A DNA stretch of 64,000 nt from Gammaproteobacteria bacterium (GTDB lineage: Bacteria > Pseudomonadota > Gammaproteobacteria > UBA6429 > Thiohalophilaceae). Below are positions 34,701 to 44,413 of the stretch, piece after piece. Under the pieces are notes generated by a model. It searched no databases. It saw nothing but the letters and a program-made list of their open reading frames with translations, and was not told the origin of the DNA. Location of the stretch: contig JAJRZT010000098.1 in NCBI GenBank assembly GCA_024275115.1, positions 62,001 to 126,000 on the forward strand. The letters run 5' to 3'. Every line of letters starts with the position of its first letter. Positions within the stretch are counted from its first letter, which is position 1. A program made the position numbers and the translations under genes.

Positions 34701-35993
34701 TTAAAGCGTTTTAAATACGGCCTCTGCCGCGTCCAGTGTTTTTTCAATATCCTCATCCGTATGTGCGCTTGAAACAAAACCGGCTTCATAAGCCGACGGT
34801 GCAAGGTAAATTCCCTGCTCAAGCATGCCGTGATAAAAACGCTTAAAGCGTTCAACATCGCATTGTGATACTTCGGCAAAGTTGCTGACCTGTTCAGCAT
34901 CGGTAAAGAATACACCAAACATACCGCCCACTTCATTGGTGGTTAAACCAATGCCGTTTGCAGTAGCACGTTTTTTTAAACCGTTGGTAAGCGCAACGAC
35001 TTTTTTATTCAAACGTTCATAAAACCCCTTGCGGCTGATTATTTCCAGATTTTTAAGGCCTGCGGCCATTGCAACGGGGTTGCCGGATAAAGTGCCGGCT
35101 TGATAGATAGGTCCGCTGGGTGCAATCTGTTGCATAATTTCGCGTTTGCCGCCAAAGGCACCCACCGGCATGCCTCCACCAATTACTTTACCTAAGGTGG
35201 TTAAGTCCGGCGTTACATTGTAATAACTCTGCGCGCCACCCAGGGCAACGCGAAAGCCGGTCATCACTTCATCAAAAATTAATACCGTGCCGTGTTTTGT
35301 ACATTCTTCTCTGAGTGCTTCCAGAAAACCGTTAACAGGAGGAATGCAATTCATATTGCCAGCAACCGGTTCAACTATCACCGCTGCGATCTCACTACCG
35401 ATTTCATCGAAGGTCTGTTTAACCTGTTCAATATCGTTATAGTTTAAAGTAAGGGTGAGTTCAGCCAATGCAGCGGGTACGCCGGGGGAAGTGGGTACGC
35501 CCATGGTCAATGCGCCGGAGCCAGCTTTAACCAGTAATGAGTCGGAATGGCCGTGGTAACAGCCTTCAAATTTTATAATTTTTTCTCGACCGGTAAACCC
35601 GCGAGCCAGTCGCAATGCACTCATGGTGGCTTCGGTGCCTGAGCTGACCATACGCACCAGCTCGATGGAGTCAACAATCTCACACACTTTACATGCCATG
35701 GTTGTTTCAAGCTCGGTGGGTGCGCCAAAACTTAAACCTTTTTCCATAACGACTTCAACCGCGGTTAAAACATCCGGGTGGGCATGGCCAACTATCATTG
35801 GCCCCCACGAAGCCACATAGTCGATGTATTTATTTTTATCTTCATCGAAAACATAAGCGCCCTGTGCCGACTTGAAAAACACCGGGGTGCCACCGACGCC
35901 ATTAAATGCACGTACCGGTGAATTAACACCACCGGGAATACATTGTTGTGCTTGAGCGAATAAAGTCGAAGAGTTGGTTAATGAGGTTGACAT
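34701..35993 (-). CDS. hemL: Glutamate-1-semialdehyde 2,1-aminomutase
   Basis: A 430-residue PLP enzyme making 5-aminolevulinate for heme synthesis in the C5 pathway. Recognised by [71 protein letters not shown] and the PLP lysine in [18 protein letters not shown]. Length and motifs are normal. It lies 4 bp after thiE and is the last gene of a thiD-thiE-hemL operon, an arrangement seen in other gammaproteobacteria. Confidence 0.97.
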   Translation of the reverse strand: MSTSLTNSSTLFAQAQQCIPGGVNSPVRAFNGVGGTPVFFKSAQGAYVFDEDKNKYIDYVASWGPMIVGHAHPDVLTAVEVVMEKGLSFGAPTELETTMACKVCEIVDSIELVRMVSSGTEATMSALRLARGFTGREKIIKFEGCYHGHSDSLLVKAGSGALTMGVPTSPGVPAALAELTLTLNYNDIEQVKQTFDEIGSEIAAVIVEPVAGNMNCIPPVNGFLEALREECTKHGTVLIFDEVMTGFRVALGGAQSYYNVTPDLTTLGKVIGGGMPVGAFGGKREIMQQIAPSGPIYQAGTLSGNPVAMAAGLKNLEIISRKGFYERLNKKVVALTNGLKKRATANGIGLTTNEVGGMFGVFFTDAEQVSNFAEVSQCDVERFKRFYHGMLEQGIYLAPSAYEAGFVSSAHTDEDIEKTLDAAEAVFKTL

Positions 35994-35997
35994 GAGT

Positions 35998-36627
35998 TCA
36001 GTCCTGTTTAAATAGTTGTGAAAAATTCTGCGCCGATTTTTTTATATTGTCTTGTGCAAAAACAGCATGAATAACCGCAAGCATGTCTGCACCTGCGTTT
36101 ATGAGCGTGCGGGCATTTTCAATGGTTACTCCACCAATTGCAACTACAGGTAACCGTAATTGTGCTTTGGCCTGATGGAGTATATCAATTTTGGCTGGCA
36201 GGGCAGCGGGTTTTGTATGCGAAGGATAAAATCGCCCAAAGGCAACATAGTCTGCTCCCTGTAATTGCGCGGCTTTTGCTGCTCCTAAGTCACTATGACA
36301 GGTTACGCCTATTATTTTTTGTTTACCAAGCTGTTCTCTGGCTGAGCGAATGTTGCCATCGGTTTGCCCCAGGTGTACGCCGTCTGCATTAACGGCCAGA
36401 GCCAGGGCGATATCATCGTTAATAATAAAAAGTCGCTGCTGTCGCTGACATAAAACTTGCACTGCCTGCGCTTCGTTAAGCTGTTGTTGCTTGTTGGCCG
36501 TTTTATTTCGATACTGGATAATATTTGCGCCACCATCAATAGCTTGTTCAATATTTTCGATAAGCCGGGAACCGCATAAGATGGGATCGGTGATAACGTA
36601 TAAGCCCTGTAATTTATTTTTAGTCAT
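35998..36627 (-). CDS. thiE: Thiamine phosphate synthase
   Basis: A TIM-barrel enzyme (about 209 residues) that joins HMP-pyrophosphate and thiazole phosphate. The ATG at 36627 ([14 protein letters not shown]) is preferred to the ORF start at 36642, giving an 8-bp overlap with the thiD stop through ATGACTAA, typical of translational coupling. Conserved sites are [51 protein letters not shown] and [11 protein letters not shown]. It sits between thiD and hemL. Confidence 0.95.
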   Translation of the reverse strand: MTKNKLQGLYVITDPILCGSRLIENIEQAIDGGANIIQYRNKTANKQQQLNEAQAVQVLCQRQQRLFIINDDIALALAVNADGVHLGQTDGNIRSAREQLGKQKIIGVTCHSDLGAAKAAQLQGADYVAFGRFYPSHTKPAALPAKIDILHQAKAQLRLPVVAIGGVTIENARTLINAGADMLAVIHAVFAQDNIKKSAQNFSQLFKQD

Positions 36628-37477
36628 TAATGTGTTTGCCAAGTCGATTAGGATGATACTGCCCTTGTCCTAATTTAACCGCATGGCGAAGCGTTGAGTC
36701 GGTATAAGCCTGCGCTTTTTTAGAGGCATTTTGTATGGACTCATTTTTGGCTAGATATGCTGCGAGTGCCGAGGCCAGTGTGCAGCCCGAACCATGATAC
36801 TGGTGCGGTAGTCGTGTCCAGCGCAAAACCTGTGGCTCAGAGTTTCCTGTTGAATATAAGGTATTGATAATTTCATCTGGGTTGTTTTCATGTTCACCGC
36901 TAATTAATACGTGCTTGCAACCGAGTTCGAGCAAGGACGCAGCACAGTCGGCTAACGTTTGTTTGCCGGTTAAGAGTCGTGCTTCTAAGCTATTGGGTGT
37001 GATAATAGTGCTGTACGGAATAATTTTTTCACGCATGGTGGCTATTATTTTTTCTGTCGGGGCATTGTCTGCGGTGAGCTTGGTTCCTCCGCCAGCATGC
37101 AAAACAGGGTCAAAAATAATAGCAAGATCAGGGCGGCTTTTTAGGCTATCTTTAAGGGTAGCCGAGACAATATTTATTATCGCAACGCTGGATAGTAAGC
37201 CGAGTTTAATGGCTTTGGGCTGAATGTCTTTTAGTAGTGTGGCAATTTGTTGCTGGATGACAAGCGTATCGACGCTCTGGATTTGTACAACATTGTGTGT
37301 GTTCTGTACCGTTAAACAGGTAACAACGGGTAAGGCATGTATTTGCAAACTGGACAGGGTTTCAATGTCGGCTTGAATACCTGCACCGCCTGTTGGGTCT
37401 AAACCGGCAAATACCAAAATGGTGGAAGCTTTGCTGGTCTGATTGATTTTACTGGATTTATTGGGCTTGCTAGACAT
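36620..37477 (-). CDS. thiD: Hydroxymethylpyrimidine/phosphomethylpyrimidine kinase
   Basis: A ribokinase-fold kinase that phosphorylates HMP and HMP-P in thiamine synthesis. Motifs are FAGLDPTGGAGIQADIETL, ALPVVTCLTVQNT, IFDPVLHAGGGTKL, TPNSLEARLLTG, LISGEHE and HGSGCTLASALAAYLA. I prefer the ATG at 37477 (MSSKPNK) over the TTG at 37525; neither has a clear ribosome site. The N-terminal 15 residues are variable. First gene of thiD-thiE-hemL; only about 78 bp separate it from the divergent rubredoxin gene, too little for a TPP riboswitch. Confidence 0.93.
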   Translation of the reverse strand: MSSKPNKSSKINQTSKASTILVFAGLDPTGGAGIQADIETLSSLQIHALPVVTCLTVQNTHNVVQIQSVDTLVIQQQIATLLKDIQPKAIKLGLLSSVAIINIVSATLKDSLKSRPDLAIIFDPVLHAGGGTKLTADNAPTEKIIATMREKIIPYSTIITPNSLEARLLTGKQTLADCAASLLELGCKHVLISGEHENNPDEIINTLYSTGNSEPQVLRWTRLPHQYHGSGCTLASALAAYLAKNESIQNASKKAQAYTDSTLRHAVKLGQGQYHPNRLGKHIND

Positions 37478-37555
37478 AGGCCAAATTGTAACATTGCTTG
37501 CTCGATTGTTTTTATTTATGCTCAAGTGACTAACTAATTATTTCGAAGGTGTTTT

Positions 37556-37729
37556 ATGAGTTTTAAAAAATACGAATGCGATATTTGCGGCTTTATCTAC
37601 GATGAAGAACTGGGCTTGCCGGAAGAAGGCATTGCACCGGGAACAAAGTGGGATGATGTACCGGATGACTGGCAATGCCCTGATTGCAGTGTGGGTAAAT
37701 CTGATTTTAATATGCTGGAAATTGCCTAG
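37556..37729 (+). CDS. Rubredoxin
   Basis: A 57-residue rubredoxin, too short for the ORF track. The iron site has both pairs: [15 protein letters not shown] and [13 protein letters not shown] (CxxC...CxxC). [15 protein letters not shown] in between is characteristic. A cgaaggt site precedes the ATG. It is a one-electron carrier; the partner is unknown, but P450s and alkane hydroxylases are among known users of rubredoxin in other bacteria. The divergent position beside thiD-thiE-hemL is common in gammaproteobacteria. Confidence 0.96.
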   Translation: MSFKKYECDICGFIYDEELGLPEEGIAPGTKWDDVPDDWQCPDCSVGKSDFNMLEIA

Positions 37730-37875
37730 CGTTATGTACATTTAGTGTTTTTATCCTTAATGTTTTTTCTGGATTGGCCGATATTTTAAATAGGATAACG
37801 GTTTTTTTGCATGAAGTGAGTGCTTATTAACTCGTAAGTGTATGTAATTTATAAATTTAAGGTGAATGTTAGATA

Positions 37876-38751
37876 ATGTCTAGTACATCGGCGGCAACGC
37901 AAAACATCGAACTAAAGTCACTCGTTGAGGATATCCAAGGGCTTGTATCGCTTCCCGAAGTGGCGATTAAAATTAGCTCGATGGTGGACGATCCTAACGT
38001 GTCGGTTGATGAAATTGGCAAGCTAATCAGTCAGGATCCCGCTTTAACGGTGCGTGTTCTTGCCATTGCAAATAGCCCTTTTTACGGGCTTTCTGCCGAA
38101 GTAAGCACCATTGCCCGTGCGGTAACGGTGCTTGGTACCAAGCAAATTACCGATGTGGTGTTATCAACCGCGACCACCAGTGCTTTTGCCGGTATTCCCA
38201 TACATGTGATTTCAGTGGATGATTTTTGGTACCACAGCCTGTATTGCGGCTTGTTGGCACAGGAGCTATCGAGTAAACATAACCCACCCTTGCGTGATTC
38301 GATGTTCGTTGCTGGGCTTTTGCACGATATTGGCCATTTGGTTATGTTTAATAAAATTCCCGAGCTTATCCACGATGCGCTATTGCGTACCGTGCAAGGC
38401 GAATCCTTACCTTTATATATGGAAGAGCGTGAAGTGATTGGTTTTGATCATGCACAAGTCGGTGCGGCACTGGCGCGCGAATGGCATTTGCCTGCCTATT
38501 TAGTGGAATGTATCGAATTCCATCATGAACCTGAAAAAGCACAAGATTTTAAATTGGAAGTAAGCCTAATTCACATTGCTAATGCGGTTGCCGCATTGCC
38601 TTACAGTGATGATATTGATGAGTCCGATTTGCAATCAATCGATGATACCTGTTGGAAAATAACAGACTTAACACCGGCGGATGTTCAACAGGCCACCGTT
38701 GCCGCACAGGAAAAAATAAACGAAATGAAGAATATTTATTTCTCCAAATAG
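37876..38751 (+). CDS. HDOD domain protein
   Basis: A 291-residue stand-alone HDOD protein. Motifs are LVSLPEVAIKISSMVDDPNVSVDEIGKLISQDPALTVRVLAIANSPFYGL, ARAVTVLGTKQITDVVLS, and an HD-like site LHDIGHLVMFNKIPELI, better conserved here than in the HDOD-GAF protein. EFHHEPEKAQDF follows. It lacks a clear output domain. HDOD proteins are signalling or regulatory scaffolds; the partner is not identified. It stands alone on the plus strand, convergent with hemJ. Confidence 0.9.
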   Translation: MSSTSAATQNIELKSLVEDIQGLVSLPEVAIKISSMVDDPNVSVDEIGKLISQDPALTVRVLAIANSPFYGLSAEVSTIARAVTVLGTKQITDVVLSTATTSAFAGIPIHVISVDDFWYHSLYCGLLAQELSSKHNPPLRDSMFVAGLLHDIGHLVMFNKIPELIHDALLRTVQGESLPLYMEEREVIGFDHAQVGAALAREWHLPAYLVECIEFHHEPEKAQDFKLEVSLIHIANAVAALPYSDDIDESDLQSIDDTCWKITDLTPADVQQATVAAQEKINEMKNIYFSK

Positions 38752-38756
38752 TTTAC

Positions 38757-39185
38757 TTACGGCTTCACCACCACCAGAATTATAATTAAAAACAAAAACA
38801 CCACCGGTACTTCGTTATACCAGCGATAAAACACATGGCTACGGGTGTTCCTGTTGTGTTTAAAATCCTTAAGCAGTTTTCCACAATGAAAATGGTAGCC
38901 GATTAAAAAAATCACACTGGCCAGTTTTATCTGCATCCAGCCGGCATCTGCAAAGTTTTGCCATGCATAGTCATACAAAAGCCAGCCACCAAACAGGGCG
39001 GTAAAGATAAGCCCCGGTGTCATAATGCCGTAATACAGTTTTCGTTCCATCACCTTAAAGCGTTCAATACTGGTAATATCGTTTGCATCACACATGGCAT
39101 GGTAAACAAATAAACGCGGCAGATAAAACAGCCCGGCGAACCAGGTCACCATAAAACTAACATGCAGTGCTTTAATCCATAACAT
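38757..39185 (-). CDS. hemJ: Protoporphyrinogen IX oxidase HemJ-type (UPF0093)
   Basis: A 142-residue membrane protein with four helices. It has the family N terminus LWIKALHVSFMVTWFAGLFYLPRLFVYH, whose histidine binds heme, and the conserved lysine in WMQIKLASVIFLIGYHFHCG. HemJ oxidises protoporphyrinogen IX to protoporphyrin IX in organisms that lack HemY/HemG. With hemL nearby, both early and late heme steps occur in this 7-kb stretch. It is the last gene of a tight operon, 14 bp after the TlpA-like gene. Confidence 0.9.
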   Translation of the reverse strand: MLWIKALHVSFMVTWFAGLFYLPRLFVYHAMCDANDITSIERFKVMERKLYYGIMTPGLIFTALFGGWLLYDYAWQNFADAGWMQIKLASVIFLIGYHFHCGKLLKDFKHNRNTRSHVFYRWYNEVPVVFLFLIIILVVVKP

Positions 39186-39199
39186 GGTTACAAGGCTCT

Positions 39200-39772
39200 T
39201 TAATTTATCTTCTTAATGTCGTTGGCTGGTTGCAGCTTTTGCATTGCAGTTGTTTTATTACTTAACGCAAGTAGCTGCTGTATGTGTTTTTCAACAGCAT
39301 ACATATCAAATTCACCAATTTTTTGCCGCACAATGGTGCCGTTGGGCGCAATTAAGAAAGTTGTTGGCGTTAAGCTAACATCACCAAATGCTTTAATCGC
39401 CTGCTTGTTAATGTCCATAGCAATTGTATAGGGTAATGCTTTTTGCTTTGCCATTTTCATTACGTGGTCAGGTCGGTCGTAGGGCATCGAAATACCAATC
39501 ACTTTTAAACCTTGTGCTGAATATTTATTGTGTAGCTCAATTAAGTGCGGCATTTCCTTGATACAACCGGGGCAGGAGGTTGCCCAGAAAGTAATAAGCA
39601 GGGGTTGACCGCGTAATGAGGTAAGCTGGAGCTTTTCGCCTTTAATCGTGGTTAATTCAAGACTAGGAATGACTTTTAAACCCGAGGGTGAAAACCACAA
39701 ATAAACCAGTAAGCTAACAAAAACAAGCGCAAAGCCTGCAAGTAATTTATCTTTTGTTTTTAAATTCGACAT
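39200..39772 (-). CDS. Membrane-anchored thioredoxin-like protein (TlpA/ResA type)
   Basis: A 190-residue protein with an N-terminal anchor (LLAGFALVFVSLLVYLWF) and a periplasmic AhpC/TSA-like thioredoxin domain. The active site is FWATSCPGCIKEMPHL (CxxC), followed by VIGISMPYDRPDHVMKMAKQ and the cis-proline loop VSLTPTTFLIAPNG. Family members reduce apocytochrome c or other periplasmic thiols. It lies 6 bp after the ClC gene and 14 bp before hemJ, so it may aid heme protein or membrane protein assembly (inference). Confidence 0.88.
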   Translation of the reverse strand: MSNLKTKDKLLAGFALVFVSLLVYLWFSPSGLKVIPSLELTTIKGEKLQLTSLRGQPLLITFWATSCPGCIKEMPHLIELHNKYSAQGLKVIGISMPYDRPDHVMKMAKQKALPYTIAMDINKQAIKAFGDVSLTPTTFLIAPNGTIVRQKIGEFDMYAVEKHIQQLLALSNKTTAMQKLQPANDIKKIN

Positions 39773-39778
39773 AGTTCA

Positions 39779-41083
39779 TTACGACCGTGTTTTAGATTCT
39801 TTGGTGTTGGCTAAATATACTTCAGATAAAGCCTGATAAATAGGGGTAGGGCAAACCAGCTTCGAAAAACCTTTGGCTATTAAAGCCGTTGCCATTAGCG
39901 GCAGCAGAAGCGATGAGTTGGTTGTCATTTCCATTACAATCACAAATGCGGTAATGGGTGTTTGTACCACGCCGGTAAAATACCCCACCATGCCTAATAT
40001 TATAAGCGATGCCGCCGGTAAAAGCGGAAAGTATTCCGCCAGATTGGCGCCGAAGCCTGCGCCTATTGATAAGGATGGCGCAAAAATCCCACCCGGTATA
40101 CCACTTAAGTACGAGGCAATGGTGGCAAGCAGTTTCATGAACGGGAAGCCAGTGGTGGCTTCACCACCATCTATTAAGTGTTTGGCTTCATGGTAGCCGG
40201 TGCCAAAGGTCAAGCCATTGGAACTATAACCTAATATGCTAATCAGTAAACCGCAGACAAAGGCCAGATAAACAGGGTGGGAGCAGGCAAAGTGGAGCAG
40301 TCGCTTCGAACCGTGGATTAACGTTAAGCTAAACAAGCCCCCCAGTATACCGCCACCGATACCGCAGATAATAATCGCTATCCAGGCATGCTGGTTTAAT
40401 GGCAGTACCGCGTTGCTATGCCCGAAATAAGTATATTCACCGAGAATAGCAATGGCGGTTAGCCCGGCTAAAATAACCGCCAGTAATAAAATATTGTTGA
40501 GGCGGCGCTCAAAATTACGTGACATTTCTTCAATCGCAAAGATAATACCGGCCAACGGCGTATTAAAAGCCGCCGAAATTCCCGCCGCACCCCCGGCAAT
40601 AATCAGTGCCTTGGCCATATGCTGGCGTTTAAAACCCCGATGGGTATGCAAAGAATAAATAATGGACGCGCCAACATGTACCGTGGGGCCTTCACGACCA
40701 ATCGAAGCGCCACTGAACAGCCCCATAATGGTCAGCAGAATTTTACCAAAGGCAATTTTAAGCGACAGTACTTTTTTTCGCATTGCGTGGGTCGGCATTT
40801 CAAGTGCAGCAATCGTTTGAGGGATACCGCTGCCTTCGGTGCCAATAAATACATTTTTCGTTAGCCAGGCAATCAACGCCAGGCTTAAAGGCGGAATGGC
40901 TAAGGCTACCCACGGGTAGGCTTTAAACAAGGCCAGAAACTGGTGGTCAGCTTGTTGTGCCGCAATCGCAAAAAAAGCCGCTACAGCGCCTACAATCAGT
41001 GCACTGCCCAAAAAAATGAGCCGTTGCTTGTTTTTTTTAGGTGAAAATAGCTGGCGACGAGTTTTTATAAGATGATGACGCAT
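39779..41083 (-). CDS. ClC-family chloride transporter
   Basis: A 434-residue ClC protein without CBS domains. Selectivity-filter motifs are GSGIPQT (near 81), GREGPTVHVGASI (near 123, with the gating glutamate), IFAIEEMSR with the proton-pathway glutamate, and GIPGGIFAPSLSIGAGFG. This set matches H+/Cl- exchangers such as ClcA. Roughly 10-12 membrane segments can be read. It is the first gene of the ClC-TlpA-hemJ operon. Confidence 0.92.
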   Translation of the reverse strand: MRHHLIKTRRQLFSPKKNKQRLIFLGSALIVGAVAAFFAIAAQQADHQFLALFKAYPWVALAIPPLSLALIAWLTKNVFIGTEGSGIPQTIAALEMPTHAMRKKVLSLKIAFGKILLTIMGLFSGASIGREGPTVHVGASIIYSLHTHRGFKRQHMAKALIIAGGAAGISAAFNTPLAGIIFAIEEMSRNFERRLNNILLLAVILAGLTAIAILGEYTYFGHSNAVLPLNQHAWIAIIICGIGGGILGGLFSLTLIHGSKRLLHFACSHPVYLAFVCGLLISILGYSSNGLTFGTGYHEAKHLIDGGEATTGFPFMKLLATIASYLSGIPGGIFAPSLSIGAGFGANLAEYFPLLPAASLIILGMVGYFTGVVQTPITAFVIVMEMTTNSSLLLPLMATALIAKGFSKLVCPTPIYQALSEVYLANTKESKTRS

Positions 41084-41368
41084 TATCGCGGCATTTTATC
41101 ATGATTTTGTAGCTTTTATATACCATCCTGGCAGACGCCAAAAAACCAGCGCAAACTGCATTCCAGTTTATAAGCATATGTTAATAAAGGTTTTTTACTT
41201 GACCTTGCTGCGCACGCTCGGTAAGGTAACGCCACTGATGCAAACAGGCATTAAAAATAACAAGGGTGAGGGTAGAGGAGCCTTTTATACTAAACGACAT
41301 AGAAACAAAAATAAGAGCGTTAGTATTTATTAGGAATAATTATAAAAATAAAATGTACTCACAAATTT

Positions 41369-41390
41369 AAGCGGCTTCGGCCGCTTTTTA
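41369..41390 (+). terminator. Orphan terminator with UUCG tetraloop
   Basis: AGCGGC-TTCG-GCCGCT forms a perfect 6-bp stem with a UUCG loop, followed by TTTTTATTT. It is a very strong intrinsic terminator by sequence. No plus-strand gene precedes it, so it marks the end of an unannotated transcript or a leader. Confidence 0.85.
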
Positions 41391-41426
41391 TTTGCCTGTG
41401 TTTTTTATGATTATCAAATTTATTGG

Positions 41427-41454
41427 GGGGCAGGTCTTGCCCCGTGCCTTTTTT
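41427..41454 (+). terminator. Possible weaker terminator upstream of ilvD
   Basis: GGGGCA and TGCCCC pair around a 5-nt loop, with TTTTTT five bases later. It lies about 170 bp before ilvD and might attenuate transcription into it. The gap between stem and T-run weakens the call. Confidence 0.35.
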
Positions 41455-41625
41455 GCAATTTGCCCATTTTAACTTAATAGAGTAGTACCTCTGGAACCAG
41501 GGCTCATCTGGCTGAAATGCAAAAAACAAGGCCTATCCCAAGCTAAAAAGCATGAAGCCACAGGGTAAAAAGTTTATACTTTGTTTTTTGAATATATTGC
41601 ATAAGACTCGAAGGAAATCCCCATT

Positions 41626-43323
41626 ATGTCCGACCAGAAGAAACCCGATCAGCCACTTAATAAAATTAGTGCCAAAATAACCCAGCAAAAGTCGCAGGGT
41701 GCGTCGCAAGCCATGTTGTATGCCACTGGTTTGACCGAAGAAGATATGGATAAAGCCGAGGTGGGCATTTCCAGCGTTTGGTATGAAGGCAATAGCTGCA
41801 ATATGCATTTAAACGATTTGGCGGCCAAGGTAAAAGAAGGCGTGCAGGCTGCCGGTATGGTGGGGATGCGTTTTAACACTATTGGTGTGAGTGACGGTAT
41901 TTCGATGGGCACCGATGGCATGAGTTATTCGTTGCAGTCCCGCGATCTGATTGCCGACTCAGTTGAAACGGTGATGAGCGCACAGTGGTATGACGCGAAT
42001 ATTTCGATTCCTGGTTGTGATAAAAATATGCCCGGTGTATTGATTGCGATGGGGCGGCTGAATCGTCCATCGTTAATGGTTTATGGCGGCACCATTCGTG
42101 CCGGACACTATGGCGAAAAAACGCTTGATATTGTGTCGGCTTTTCAAAGTTATGGCGAGTATATTGCTGGGCGTATCACCGAAGAAGAACGTCAGAGCAT
42201 TGTGCGCCATAGTTGCCCTGGCGCAGGTGCCTGTGGCGGCATGTATACCGCTAATACCATGGCAACCACCATCGAAGCGATGGGTATGAGCCTGCCGTAC
42301 AGCTCGTCAACACCGGCTGAAGATCCGGGCAAGTTGCAGGAATGTTTAAATGCCGGTGCGGCAATTAAAAACCTGTTAGCCAACAATATTTGCCCGCGTG
42401 ATATTATGACCCGTGACGCATTTGAAAATGCGCTGGTGATGCTTATGGCTTTGGGTGGGTCGACCAATGCAGTCCTGCATTTAATTGCGATGGCCCGAGC
42501 AGTGGATATTAATTTAACCATCGATGATATACAGGCGGTCAGTGACCGTATTCCATTTATTGCGGACTTAAAGCCTAGCGGCAAATATGTAATGGAAGAT
42601 TTACAGGATATTGGTGGTATCCCTGCGGTAATGAAATACCTGTTAGACAAAGGTTTACTGATTGGCGATTGCATGACCGTCACAGGCCGAACTATTGAAG
42701 AAAATTTAAAAGATTTACCAAGCTTAAAAGGTGGTCAGAAGATTATTATGCCACTGGAAAAACCGATTAAGGAATCTGGCCATATTCGTATTCTGCGTGG
42801 TAACCTCGCGCCCGGTGGTTCGGTTGCAAAAATCACCGGTAAAGAAGGCTTAACCTTTACCGGGCCGGCGAAAGTGTACGATGCAGAAGAAGAAATGCTC
42901 AAAGCCTTAGAAGATGGTCAAATTGTAAAAGGCGATGTGATTGTTATCCGTTACGAAGGTCCCAAAGGTGGCCCCGGTATGCCCGAAATGCTCACGCCAA
43001 CCTCGGCCATTATGGGCGCAGGCTTAGGCAACGATGTGGCGATGATAACCGATGGCCGTTTTTCCGGTGGTTCGCATGGTTTTATTATTGGCCATGTGGT
43101 GCCTGAAGCGCAGGAAGGTGGGCCGATAGCCTTAATTAAAAATGGCGACATAATCACAGTTGATGCAGATAAGTTAGTATTGGATGTGGACGTGGATGAA
43201 GCCGAAATGGAAGCTCGCCGCAGCCAATGGACGATGCCGCCATATAAAGCAACACGCGGTACGTTATTTAAGTTTATCAAGTTGGTAAAAAATGCATCAG
43301 AAGGCTGCGTAACGGACGAATAA
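41626..43323 (+). CDS. ilvD: Dihydroxy-acid dehydratase
   Basis: A 565-residue iron-sulfur enzyme of branched-chain amino acid synthesis. Cluster-ligand motifs are [21 protein letters not shown] and [20 protein letters not shown]. Other signatures are [40 protein letters not shown] and [16 protein letters not shown]. Start supported by a gaaggaaat site. It stands alone without other ilv genes. Confidence 0.97.
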   Translation: MSDQKKPDQPLNKISAKITQQKSQGASQAMLYATGLTEEDMDKAEVGISSVWYEGNSCNMHLNDLAAKVKEGVQAAGMVGMRFNTIGVSDGISMGTDGMSYSLQSRDLIADSVETVMSAQWYDANISIPGCDKNMPGVLIAMGRLNRPSLMVYGGTIRAGHYGEKTLDIVSAFQSYGEYIAGRITEEERQSIVRHSCPGAGACGGMYTANTMATTIEAMGMSLPYSSSTPAEDPGKLQECLNAGAAIKNLLANNICPRDIMTRDAFENALVMLMALGGSTNAVLHLIAMARAVDINLTIDDIQAVSDRIPFIADLKPSGKYVMEDLQDIGGIPAVMKYLLDKGLLIGDCMTVTGRTIEENLKDLPSLKGGQKIIMPLEKPIKESGHIRILRGNLAPGGSVAKITGKEGLTFTGPAKVYDAEEEMLKALEDGQIVKGDVIVIRYEGPKGGPGMPEMLTPTSAIMGAGLGNDVAMITDGRFSGGSHGFIIGHVVPEAQEGGPIALIKNGDIITVDADKLVLDVDVDEAEMEARRSQWTMPPYKATRGTLFKFIKLVKNASEGCVTDE

Positions 43324-43629
43324 TTTACAAATATTTAAACCTCAATGGGCACATTTTTGCGTTGTGTTCGTCGTGCCCGTTGTGGTTAATGATTTATTCA
43401 ATTTTCCCCCTGAACTCACAGATAGAATTAATTTTCAGATGTAAGCAGTTACTCACATCTAAGCCTTTGTATTTATGGTATTTAACCAAATGATTATATG
43501 GAGCTATATTGCAAAGTTTTAGCTTGTCAATATGCCACGTACATAAAGTATTTGGTAAACTGGTTACCTGTTACTGATACAAGAAGTTAAAAAACCAAAA
43601 AATTTCATGCAGTGCAGGGGAGAATTTTT
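43324..43629. other. Intergenic region after ilvD
   Basis: This 306-bp gap begins with a segment (about 43340-43395) that contains GGGCAC/GTGCCC arms and resembles, in reverse complement, the left end of the 56490-56589 repeat (ttaaccacaacg...acacaacgca). The rest is AT-rich with no clear promoter or ORF; a ggggag site lies just before the next gene. Confidence 0.5.
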
Positions 43630-43848
43630 ATGTTTACTTCGTACACACCGGTTGTTGGCGAATGGTATGTAAAAAGTACAGGCAAACTCATTAAAGTGAA
43701 AATGCTGTCATATTTTGAAGAAAAGGTTGAACGCATTGTCATTGAATATCTCGATGGAACGACACAGATGTTGGCGTTTAACGATTGGTTAACCCTTGAT
43801 CTTAATAAACGTATTAGTGATGTGAGTCGTAGTATTGTTTTACGTTAA
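43630..43848 (+). CDS. Small conserved protein, DUF6763-like
   Basis: A 72-residue soluble protein. The start at 43630 (MFTSYTPVVGEWY) is preferred because of a caggggag site upstream. The pattern P-V-V-G-E-W-Y followed by VERIVIEYLDGTTQMLAFNDWLTLDL resembles small gammaproteobacterial proteins labelled DUF6763, as far as I can recall. Mostly beta-strands are predicted. Function unknown. A strong terminator follows 42 bp later. Confidence 0.65.
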   Translation: MFTSYTPVVGEWYVKSTGKLIKVKMLSYFEEKVERIVIEYLDGTTQMLAFNDWLTLDLNKRISDVSRSIVLR

Positions 43849-43889
43849 GCTTGGAACCTAATTTCTAGCGCATCATATCAACGTTGTAA

Positions 43890-43915
43890 AGAAGCCCGCA
43901 TGCGGGCTTCTTTTG
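43890..43915 (+). terminator. Intrinsic terminator after the DUF6763-like gene
   Basis: AGAAGCCCGC and GCGGGCTTCT arms form a 10-bp stem around a very short AT loop, followed by TTTT. It lies about 42 bp past the stop. Confidence 0.9.
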
Positions 43916-44059
43916 ATTCCAGCAATCAATATTTATGTGAGCAGCCTGGATGAAATAAAATGTAATCCGGGGGATAATGTTCTGAACTTCCCGGATTCTG
44001 CTGCACTGCATCCGGGCTAGATTAATACTCTCGTGGAATCAAATTAAGGGCTTGCCGCT

Positions 44060-44407
44060 ATGGATCTAAATGCACTAAAAAAACAACTCCGGGATTTTGC
44101 AGAAGAGCGGGATTGGCAAGGTTTTCATGCGCCTAAAAATCTGGTGATGGCAATGAACGTCGAAGTGGCTGAACTGATGGAACACTTTCAATGGCTCAAC
44201 GAAGAGCAAAGTGAAAACCTCGATGCAAAAACCTTTGATGACGTGCAATATGAAGTGGCCGATGTGTTTATTTATTTAGTTCGCCTGGCTGACCGGCTTG
44301 GTGTAGATTTGGATGCAGTGGTAGAAGAAAAAATAAAACGTAATGCAGCAAAGTACCCCACAGACAAGTGTAAGGGAAGTACGGCGAAGTATACGGAGTA
44401 CGAGTAA
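44060..44407 (+). CDS. MazG-like nucleotide pyrophosphohydrolase
   Basis: A 115-residue all-helical NTP pyrophosphatase. The metal-binding motifs are NVEVAELMEHFQW (ExxE) and DVQYEVADVFIYLVRLAD (ExxD), the MazG/dCTPase pattern. Close relatives (DCTPP1-like) hydrolyse dCTP or modified dNTPs; the substrate here is not determined. The gene stands alone, convergent with gloA with 6 bp between stops. Confidence 0.9.
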   Translation: MDLNALKKQLRDFAEERDWQGFHAPKNLVMAMNVEVAELMEHFQWLNEEQSENLDAKTFDDVQYEVADVFIYLVRLADRLGVDLDAVVEEKIKRNAAKYPTDKCKGSTAKYTEYE

Positions 44408-44413
44408 TTCTCT

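Larger units (their letters stand above)
41084..41625. other. 542-bp intergenic region between ClC and ilvD
   Basis: This gap lies between divergent genes. It holds an orphan terminator on the plus strand (41369-41390) with no annotated gene upstream, a second hairpin at 41427-41443, and an unsupported 51-codon ORF (41178-41333) with no ribosome site. A TTGACC at 41199-41204 is a possible -35 box with a poor -10. The region may encode a small RNA of about 150 nt that ends at the terminator. The strong aggaaat site just before ilvD marks that gene's start. Confidence 0.5.

Noticed and set aside
37478-37555. TPP riboswitch before thiD
   Set aside because: Only 78 bp separate the divergent thiD and rubredoxin genes, and no THI-box motif is seen.
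41178-41333. 51-codon ORF upstream of the orphan terminator
   Set aside because: No ribosome site before the ATG and a low-complexity basic tail; kept only as part of the region description.
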